This document shows positions 56,206 to 64,000 of a stretch of DNA of 64,000 nucleotides, piece after piece (positions within the stretch are counted from its first letter, which is position 1; the number at the start of each line of letters is the position of its first letter). This DNA is from Branchipolynoe longqiensis. Its lineage: Eukaryota > Annelida > Polychaeta > Phyllodocida > Polynoidae. Where the stretch lies: positions 167,893,417 through 167,957,416 of the forward strand of contig CM059186.1 of NCBI GenBank assembly GCA_030323885.1, in the 5' to 3' direction. The translations under genes were made by a program, and so were the position numbers. Under the pieces are notes generated by a model. That model was not told the DNA's origin. It did not search any database and saw only the letters and a list, made by a program, of their open reading frames with translations.

Positions 56206-56685
56206 AGCGGTCCGAAGAGCTGGAAGGCGGCAGGAGGGGGAGAAACAGGAGAGAGCTGGAAGGCGGCAGGAGGGGGAGTGCCTGAGGGAGGCCGATGGGC
56301 GACTTATAAGGGGAGGGGGACGGGCGACAGCAGGTGAGGTGTGAATGCTGCCGGCCCGGGGGAGGGCGAGAGGGGGTGAGCAGCGGGCGTCGGGTGAGGC
56401 GCGAATGCTGCGCGACAGGGGGGTGGGGGAGGGCGCGGCGTCGTCGGGTGAGGTGTCAGCGCAGCGACAGCCCGGGCCGGGGGAGGGTCTCTCCCTTTCC
56501 TCGCATCAAACGTAATGCTTCGCATTACGACCAACCTGCTGACTAATGGCTTATCTCTATGTGAGTACAGATTCCCTTCCACTGCCTATGTCCACCTCTA
56601 TATTCCTCGTCAATGACCTCGTCAATGACCTTGTATATGACCTCGTCCTGCCGCCTTTTATCTCTACCCACAATGACCGACCCCT

Positions 56686-56699
56686 GCGCCCTCTGCTGG
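56686..56699 (-). promoter_or_regulatory. CTCF-like motif
   Basis: Minus-strand CCAGCAGAGGGCGC is a full match to the CTCF core consensus. The function is untested; no promoter lies beside it. Confidence 0.35.
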
Positions 56700-56945
56700 T
56701 GAGGCTGGTGCCTGGTGCGGTCACACAGCCGCGGCCCCCTAGTGACTAGTTACTATGAATAGAAGCGCCACCTATGTGCAGGGGCAGTCATCGGTGGCGA
56801 CATTTGTAACATGAGACACATTTGCTATTCATAAATACATAATAGAGGCACAAGCCTGCTTAGCGCCTTAGATATTGTCCTAAAAATGCAATGCTACACA
56901 AAAGAGTCCTATTCAGTTTCAATATAGCACCTCATTAATACAGGG

Positions 56946-57020
56946 CTGTTTTTTGTTTTGGTGGGGAAACATCTAAGGTTGTATCAGAACCGGTACCGAC
57001 CTGTAACGGCGTGCATTTAA
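56946..57020 (-). mobile_element. SINE family A tail fragment
   Basis: TTTTGTTTTGGTGGGGAAAC followed by ATCTAAGGTTGTATCAGAACCGG matches the family 3' end on the minus strand. Confidence 0.6.
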
Positions 57021-57104
57021 TACTGTTGGGTATAGTTTGATATTCTGGTATTTCGTTTAAATACATTTACATTATATATTGTACTCTTAAAAAGGACAGG
57101 TTTA

Positions 57105-57270
57105 AGAGTGTAATAGTCTGTACTGACCTCTTATCCAAGGACAGGGTGATGACATGAGGGAGCCTTTGTTAGAACACTAGTCCGCAATGCAAGAGGTGTG
57201 GGGTCCAGTCCTGCTCTCGGAGCAATGTTTCCCATTTCCAGCACCCTGACGACAAGAGCTAAGACTTTAT
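57105..57270 (+). mobile_element. SINE family C copy
   Basis: It contains CTGTACTGACCTCTTATCCAAGG, AGGGTGATGACATGAGGGAG, a damaged A-box, GGGGTCCAGTCCTGCTCT and TTTCCCATTTCCAGCACCCTG. Confidence 0.7.
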
Positions 57271-57419
57271 AAACGGTTTGTCGCTATGTACTAAGAGTAT
57301 AGAGTCTCGGGTTACGAGAACGGGAATCAATCTACGGCATGTATCGGGACATTTTATTCGGTATTCCCTGGGGGATGAGACCACATTCACGCAAATGGTT
57401 AATTTGTATGGTGCACAAG

Positions 57420-57590
57420 CAATTATACAAGTATAATTAATTGGAAGCATTATTCATCCTGAGCATCTTCCTCGCCTAAACTAAAGACCCTCCCTCAAGT
57501 CATCTACTGCAGGGCTCTTGCCCAGTTAGACTAGTCATCTACTGCTCAGCTCTGACAATATCAGGTCCATTTGTGATTGACCACTCTGAG
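57420..57590. repeat. Interspersed repeat family G, copy 3 (diverged)
   Basis: It begins AATTATACAAGTATAATTAA and includes GTCATCTACTGC twice. It is weaker than copies 1 and 2. Confidence 0.45.
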
Positions 57591-57803
57591 AACATATTTT
57601 TTACTTCCAGCCTACTTAACTCATTTGTCTCTATTTCCTTTGTACATACTAATTATCTGTCCTATAATTTGTGTGTGTGGGTAAAACAGTTTATTCATCA
57701 GAATATACATTTTCTCAGCACAGAGGCACTGGTTTTCCAGCTGTGTACATTACATTGTAAATAGGTAGATCAGGGGGTAATGAGCGGCCAGATTAGTAGA
57801 TTA

Positions 57804-58115
57804 TTTTTTAATTGAGGCTGTATTTATACTGTCCATAGCATATAAGCCCGGGTCCCCAGGCTTGTTTTCAATGCTGGCCAGTTGTAGTGTTGGTGTTATC
57901 TTACCACACAGTAGCTGCTGATAAGTAATTTGATTGCCTACATTTCAGTAGCAGATAGATAGTTGGTTGGTATGGTTAGTAGCCTATGTTAGTTTTTTTG
58001 GATTTTCTTGGCATATATGTATTTTATTTTGTTCTTCTCTTATTACTAGACTAGCCTACTCCTATTTACATATCATAGGCTTGCACATAGCTGAGTGGTG
58101 TGTTATCTGGCTACT
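57804..58115 (-). mobile_element. LINE 3' end, family E copy 3
   Basis: On the minus strand it matches the untranslated region and terminus of the copies at 4951 and 44321 (CCAGCATTGAAAACAAGCC, ATGCTATGGACAGTATAAATACAGCCTC). Its T-run at 57804 is the reverse of the A-rich tail. Confidence 0.65.
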
Positions 58116-58203
58116 GAAGATTATGAAGGGGGTTAGTGTGTTAGTGGGTTAGCCATAATAAGTGCAGCGTTATAGGCTCAGATGGTGGACCGCTGCAAAA
58201 ACT

Positions 58204-58750
58204 GTGTTGCTGTTATGGTTTAGCTGAGGTCAGTGATTGATTGAAGGGGGGCGAGCATTGTTCGTGATGCTTCGGCAACATGGGTAATTTGCCGTCTCGT
58301 TCACCGCCATAGCTTCGTAGCCTTAAGGTTAATACTTGTGCTGCCACCTATCTACTTTCGGCGGTACTTCTTTATGACTTCTGCGGCAGCGCCGTCTGGT
58401 TTCGCATTTGATACGTAAATACTTCGAGAGGCTAACTCTGTCTGCCCGACCTGCCCTCTGCGGTCATCAGCTCAAACTAACCCCCAAGGCGCCTATATAA
58501 GGCCCGCCTCAGCAGCAGAGAGCTCACTTTGACACGGCCACAGGAGGACACTAGCTGGCTTAGAACTGCCATCCCACCCACCCCTGCTAAGGACTATAGA
58601 GGGCATGGGGTTAAAAGCTTATTGACCTCTTCTTGTGCATAACTCATTGATTACCTCACTGTGCTTATCCTGTTGAACTTTATATGTGCTTACTAAAAAT
58701 TGACATGTGCTTACTACTGACTCAAACGAAAATAAATCCAACTTTAAACT
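58204..58750 (+). other. LTR-like or promoter-like segment
   Basis: A TATA box (GCCTATATAAGG, 58491-58502) is followed ~235 bp later by AATAAATCC (58731) and GGTGTCGGTGTCA. This spacing resembles an LTR U3-R-U5 with its own promoter and polyadenylation site. I could not fix TG...CA ends or a target duplication, and no internal coding region adjoins it, so a solo LTR is only a hypothesis. Confidence 0.35.
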
Positions 58751-59015
58751 CATATGCGGTGTCGGTGTCAAATTATCTTAGGCAGAAGGCGGATATTATT
58801 TGAAAATTGGACAATACCCAATATATCAGGAGATCAACGGTTTGGCTACTAACTAATGGGAAATGCGAATGTATCTGTACTTGTCACCTGACTTTCATCA
58901 ATTGTGTGGGTCACCCAAGTGGCCCGGGGCAGTGCTTAGCGCAATGGCTGCACATCTATGCTATCTTCTGCGGTCTTCTTTTGCTTCCTACCACCCTGTT
59001 TAGTAGAGTAACACA

Positions 59016-59020
<5 letters not shown>

Positions 59021-59047
<27 letters not shown>

Positions 59048-59054
59048 CTATATA
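59021..59054. repeat. (TA)n microsatellite
   Basis: An uninterrupted AT dinucleotide run of about 28 bp, then TCTATATAATG. Confidence 0.95.
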
Positions 59055-59059
59055 ATGTA

Positions 59060-60290
59060 AGGAATTATATCAATATAAATAACCAAATTTGCCTGTATCA
59101 TGACTACTCTGTTACTCCCGAATATGATTGGTGGCGCCTCTATCGCCCGCCAGCCTCACTAACCGCTCCGGGCTACACGTGTCACTATCAGTGTATACGT
59201 AAAGCTGCCTTGATGACCTTGACCTCCGCGTTCAGCCTATAGAGGAGGTGATGGTCGCCAGGTCATTGCTATATGCCTGTCTGCATATCACAGATGACAG
59301 GGGTGGCATCGTCAAGTTGCATTACACTTATAGTGTGCGCCAGCTACTGTGGAGATCGCCCCCGTAGACCCGCCCCCGCCCCCCCACTCCCACGCCCTCG
59401 TCCCCCACCCCGGTACGCCGCCCCTCGCCCCACTCCCTGTCATAAACTAGATTGTAAGTAATCAGCTTTCTGCGGTTTCCGCTGATACATGCGGTATTCG
59501 GAGTGGTTCCCAGATACTCAGATCTGGGTCATGGCTATTCATGGCTGACATAGTTGTTTGTATCTGTTTATAGCAAGCCATAGAGATTCATAGCCAGGGA
59601 TACCTATTTCTTGTTCTCTCTATCAGAGGTGTAGTTACCCACATTTCCGCTCAATAAATTACATACAAGATAAATTAACCTGTTGAAAATAGAAATTGTA
59701 GGAAAAGTGTAACCATTAATGGTTGTCTTCCCACTGCCCCTTATGAACAAAATAGTATCGAATACAAAATCTCGAGCCGTTGAGCTGATGCACAGATAAT
59801 GTTCAGACTATTCTTTAAGGAAACAAACAGATGATAGATACAGATATGAGATATGGACATGTTCATTGAACGACAAATTCCATGTAAATATTTGGTCATC
59901 TCTCATTGGTACTGCATGGCCCCGGGTAACAATCGTGACACAATTTGTTGCCACAGTTCACTGCATATGCATTTACTAGCAGGATTGTATCCTGTGTTTG
60001 AACCATGATCGTGAGATGTTCATCTCAATGGCAGGGTAGAATGTACTCAATAAAGTGTGATATACATACAATCGTAGTTTGTCAACAAACTTCGAATTTG
60101 TAGCTCCTTTATAAAATAAGTCCATTTTTCTTGTTAAATATGAGCTGTTGAGATTGCAATTATAGGAAAACAGGTTTGAAAGTGATATTCGCGGTCTGTG
60201 TTGTGCAAAGTCATGCATAAATAACAAGTCCTGCTTATATTGGTTTGAGATCTTCAAAATTCTAACCTCAATTGTTCATAACCATTAATG
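59060..60290. other. No gene recognised
   Basis: A C-rich patch at 59355-59440 and otherwise unique AT-rich DNA. The 93-codon minus frame at 59976-60257 has no identifiable domain. Confidence 0.5.
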
Positions 60291-60295
60291 GTTTT

Positions 60296-60490
60296 CAATG
60301 GCTGCTCAGGAATGGTCATCGGTACTCATGGCGATTCAGGACTATACATGGCTGCTTTTGACTGTTCAGAACTGCTCGGAGCTGTCCAGGGTTGCTCAGA
60401 GATACTCAGAGCTGCTCAGCGCTGCTCAGACCTGCTCAGAGCTGCTCAATGCTACTCAGGGCTGGTCAGGGTTGCTTAGAGCTGCTCATG
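60296..60490. repeat. Decamer minisatellite (AGAGCTGCTC)n
   Basis: About 19 ten-base units of CAGAGCTGCT/CAGGGTTGCT, best preserved at 60370-60450. Confidence 0.88.
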
Positions 60491-60499
60491 GCAGTTTAA

Positions 60500-62280
60500 A
60501 GGTGACGCCGCCCAGTTTCCACAACTGTAAAGCAGACGTAATGAAAACGACCTTCAATACACGAGTTGGTGCCGGTGTGTCCATCTGCTGGCACTGTTCA
60601 GTATAACCGAATCGAGCGCCACCACTCGGGCGCCCACTGAACCATACAATCACATCGTACCGCCGCATCCTGTTTTTGTATGTCCCGTATTTTTTGCCGC
60701 CCGCTAAACTAGCCTAATCTGATTAATGGCAAATGAGGCAGGGGCCTGGGCGAGTTTATGGTAATTTACTGAGATAAATGACAAGGCGATGGCCGAATCC
60801 ATTACGCCACCACGCAGGCGCAGTCGGGCACACACGCACAGACAATCTTATTACGGCCACACACACCGCATCCCGATCCACTATGATGAGCCATAGAGAG
60901 TGGAGCCGTTGCAGTGTTTTGTCGTTGTTGGCTTTATTTTTTGTTGCATTCATTGTTCATTTCGCGCACGGTGCTAATTTGATATCCAATTCACAATTCA
61001 CATTGCCCCCCCCCACCTCCACACACACACCCTCCACACCCTGCCTCAGCCTCGGCGCGATTTGCCTCAATGCCGGGGGGGGGGTCGCGTATCAAAGGGC
61101 CAATTGTGGGGTTATGTAATAATACCGCGGTGTTCCTCCCCTCCTCCAACGCCCACACCAACCCCCACCCCATCCCCACACCCCACCATCCCCACATTCC
61201 CATATCCCCACACAGCACCACAAAGGACGCTGATGCTTCTGGGCAGCAGGACCGGACCATCCCGCAACCGGAAATGCCATATCACGTGACTGGGCCGAAT
61301 GAACGCGTCGGGTTCCATTTGTTGCCACGAGGGGGCGGGGCACTTGACAGGAACAAGCGGCCATCCCCCCTTCTTCCCACAATCCCACTTCCGGTGTCGT
61401 CTACACGCTGCATCCGCTTCCGGTTGTCTGGCACTGGTCGCCTGTTGAGCCTCCAATCTGCCGGCTACCAGCCATAGCCTGATCCCCGCATTCCCGCATT
61501 CCCGGATACGCAAGGCTCTTGTTGTCTATCGCATCAAATTGTTTCATTCATTTGAACGCTGAAATAGTTTCCTCTCACGATTTCCTGTGTAATTATATCA
61601 CCATGTTGATATGGTAGTAGAATACACCGACGTCCGAACAAGAAACCACGTAGACAGGTAGGCGTGGGTAGTGTAATTGTATCCCAAAGCCTAGGTAATC
61701 AAATGGTTAAGATGCTAGCCTCAGAGTGGTAGAGATTTGGGTGTGAGGCCCTCTCCAGATACGATGTTTACTTCTTTGCATCACCTTCATGACACTGGTT
61801 GTCGTCACCATGACCCTGTACAACCTGAGTGTGTGCATGTTTACTAAAATAATGTTATTTGTGTACATGTTTGTGTATGTATTATCATGACATTCATTAT
61901 AATGATCTACCTGACAAATCGTCTGGTTTAGAACGCGATGCCATCGGTCTATTCAAATCTAACTAAGACGGTCTAAATAATTACACCTTCCCTACTCATA
62001 GATTACCGATGAAAATCTTCCATAATTGATGGATTAGAAATAATAAACATTTACTGATTTTGAGAATATGAAACTAGTATGATAAATATAGCATGCGTCT
62101 TACTAAAACATATAGATCTATACCACATACACAACAACGAATTAATTAATTAGCATTTTTCGAATACTTATTAAATGATATCCACTTACTTGTGTAATAT
62201 ATTGTGTAATGGTGTAATATATTTTACTATGTATTATGGAAATCGATATTGCAGCATGCTATCAACCAGTCAACTGCCTT
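60500..62280. other. Mostly unique DNA with low-complexity and SINE C traces
   Basis: C/CA-rich patches occur at 61005-61060 and 61135-61220. A degenerate family C SINE is likely at 61650-61810 (AGGTAGGCGTGGG, AATGGTTAAGATGC, TTTGCATCACCTTCATGACAC). A CTCF-like GCCACGAGGGGGCGGG lies at 61324-61339. No gene is supported. Confidence 0.45.
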
Positions 62281-62285
62281 ATCCC

Positions 62286-62339
62286 CCGTCCTGATATGAC
62301 CTTAGATGTTGCTAGGACGTAAAACAACAACAACAAAAC
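62286..62339 (+). mobile_element. SINE family A tail fragment
   Basis: CGTCCTGATATGACCTTAGATGTTGCTAGGACGTAAAAC followed by (AAC)n is a near-consensus copy of the last ~50 bp; all upstream sequence is absent. Confidence 0.8.
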
Positions 62340-62699
62340 TGCCTTATCAGCTACAAATGCAGGGTGTTAAATAGACCCCCATCTGACCATTTCGCCGGCT
62401 GGCACCGTTACGATAACCGTGTACATTTCACTCCGATCACGTGACTGCTCTCCGGAAATGTACACCTCATGTCAGCTTGGCGATCCAAATCAGTGCCAAG
62501 TCGGGCAACAATGGCGTCTGATCCCGTCTGAAAGTCACGACCTTGACCTGGGTTGTGACCTGTCGAGCTACTCGGAGTTTGAGTGAGCAGGTCTAAGATA
62601 CCGGCCCCTTCTGGACTTCTCCCGCTGAGGGCGATGTCAGCTGGGTTTAACCGGTGTGCCCTCCTGTATATTGGGGAAACCCACATTGGTGTGTTTTCA

Positions 62700-63480
62700 G
62701 CTCTCCTCTCTCACATCATCGCTGCCCTCTTCTCGACTCGCTTCCCTCCTCATCCCATCCACACCTCTCCCATACCAGCACGTCCATGACTCCTAATCCT
62801 CCAACCTATTCCCAATACTGCCCTCATGTCAATGTCATGCTCTCACTACTTCCTCGTATTTTCTTCTCCTCATTCCTCCTCTCCCTTCTCTCCTAATCCT
62901 ATCCTCTTCTCCTCTCTCTCAATCCTCTCTCCTCTGCTATCCTCACCTCCCTTATTTCCTTCCGTTTCCCCTGTCCCTTCAATCCCCTCTCACCTTCTAC
63001 CCTCTGCCCTCTTCTCCCCGACCTCCCTGCTCCTGTCCTGCCTTATCGCCTCACTCCAGCTCCCGGCCTCGCCTCCCCAGTTCCTCTTCTTAGCCACCCA
63101 TTCCCACTCTTCAAATTTGTTTCCTCTTATTTCCTCTGTACTATCCCAGTACATTTCCCCTCTTCAGATCCGTTCATTCCTCTGTGGTTCCATATCATAT
63201 CCTTTCCTCTCCTATGCCCAAGCACATCTGATTCCCCACCTCACCCCCCCACCCCCCTCCTCTTCTCCCTTGATCTTCTTGCAAGTCCCTTTCTCCACCT
63301 TCTGTCCCCGTCCGTCCACTTCTCACCTTCAGTCACTTTTTTCTCGCACATCTCGCTTTCTCTCGATTCCTGTCCCTCCTCTCCCCCCTCTCCCTCCTCT
63401 TCCCCTCCTCTCCCCTCCTCTCCCCTCCTCTCCCCCCTACCCCCTCCTCTCGCGATATCTTGCCGCCTCTCGCCACCTGC
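62700..63480 (+). repeat. CT-rich low-complexity tract
   Basis: A pyrimidine-rich strand with CCTCTC, TCCTCCCC and CTCTCCCC words, densest at 63375-63440. The 219-codon Ser/Pro/Leu-rich frame is compositional. Confidence 0.8.
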
Positions 63481-63719
63481 CTTAATGACGTGTGGGCTCC
63501 GTGGGAGCACGCCGCCTGGTGGCGGATATTCAATCGGTCCGGGCCCCGGGTGAAACTGGTGCCGACGATAATTTCAGCCGTCCTGCGCATGTCTCTAAGG
63601 AGCCACTTCCGGTGAATCTCTTCTCCGCCCGGCAGTGATATAGGACCCGCCCTCACGCACTGAATGCAGTCAATTTGCGAAATTAAACAGGAAGATGATT
63701 GGGTGCGGATAACGCACTC

Positions 63720-64000
63720 CACACTCCCCCCTCACCCCCCAGACACTTCCCACCTCCCACCCTCCCCCTCTCCTCTACCCTCCCTCTAGTCCCCTCTACA
63801 TCTGCCCCCTTATTCTCCCCCTCTCCCGGCTTACCTTCCTTCTATGCCCTCTCCCCCTCTCCCCCAACACTCCCCCTCACCCCCTCACCCTCCCTCTACC
63901 CCTGCCCCCTATGCCCCACACGCTCAAATTCTCCCACCCCAGTACCCTCCCCCTCCCCTCTCCTACCTTGCCCTCCCTCTACCCCCTGTCTGCTATCCCC
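63720..64000 (+). repeat. CT-rich low-complexity tract at window end
   Basis: CTCCCCCTC and CCTCCCTCTACCCC words recur to the last base. It continues beyond the window. Confidence 0.8.

Larger units (their letters stand above)
54071..56532. mobile_element. GC-rich terminal-hairpin element, long copy
   Basis: It abuts the short copy head-to-tail and shares both ends. The 1.9-kb interior is GC-rich and consists of nested tandem repeats, plus a duplicated block with CGACAAGGGGCGGGCGGCC at 54531-54603 and 55730-55802. No transposase, Rep or other recognisable protein was found; open frames follow repeat periodicity. The class is unknown: the terminal hairpin recalls Helitrons, but the CTRR end and the TC start are absent. 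Confidence 0.7.

Noticed and set aside
59700..60300. Inverted repeat element bounded by ACCATTAATGGTT
   Set aside because: The motif is itself a palindrome, so matching ends are trivial; flanking bases do not extend the match.

Overview
The window reads as an intergenic/intronic stretch of an invertebrate animal genome. It has no prokaryotic gene organisation: coding sequence is sparse and split into exons with GT-AG splice sites, and the rest is interspersed retroelements, MITE-like DNA elements and many micro-, mini- and satellite arrays. The only host gene I can support is a neurexin on the minus strand. One exon (39523-39681) encodes the C-terminal part of LNS domain 2 and the next (29055-29838) encodes the end of LNS2, all of LNS3 and the second EGF module. 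Splice phases and boundaries match classical neurexins as I know them. The two exons are 9.7 kb apart, and the flanks on both sides are probably also neurexin introns, since neurexin loci are typically very long.

Layout: 1-8 kb holds SINEs, a 101-bp tandem repeat, a LINE tail and a minisatellite. 8.02-12.72 kb is a complete but dead Ty3/gypsy LTR retrotransposon on the minus strand, with 131-bp LTRs, a 5-bp target duplication, a Leu-type primer site and a polypurine tract. 12.7-28.5 kb is dominated by repeats: a G-rich heptamer array, a foldback element, an 83-bp satellite, CA/GT-rich arrays, a TGGTTGCCTG decamer array and an octamer array. 28.5-41.4 kb contains the two neurexin exons; each has a strongly strand-asymmetric minisatellite near its 3' splice site. 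41.5-51.3 kb is packed with SINEs, a CpG-rich Harbinger-like MITE and an RTE-type LINE fragment. 51.3-56.5 kb has a ~53-bp minisatellite invaded by two tandem copies of an unusual GC-rich repeat with a terminal hairpin. 56.5-64 kb is mostly unique or low-complexity DNA with a few repeat fragments.

At least four tRNA-derived SINE families recur. Family A has a Ser/Leu-like head, a ~250-bp body and an AAC-rich tail. Family B has an Arg(CCT)-like head with an extra hairpin. Family C has a Gln-like head. Family D has a body that I recall as very common in molluscan sequence; this is weak evidence that the host is a mollusc or another lophotrochozoan. Nothing here forms an operon, CRISPR array or prokaryotic mobile element. 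Family letters A-H are local labels used only in this annotation. No database search was possible.
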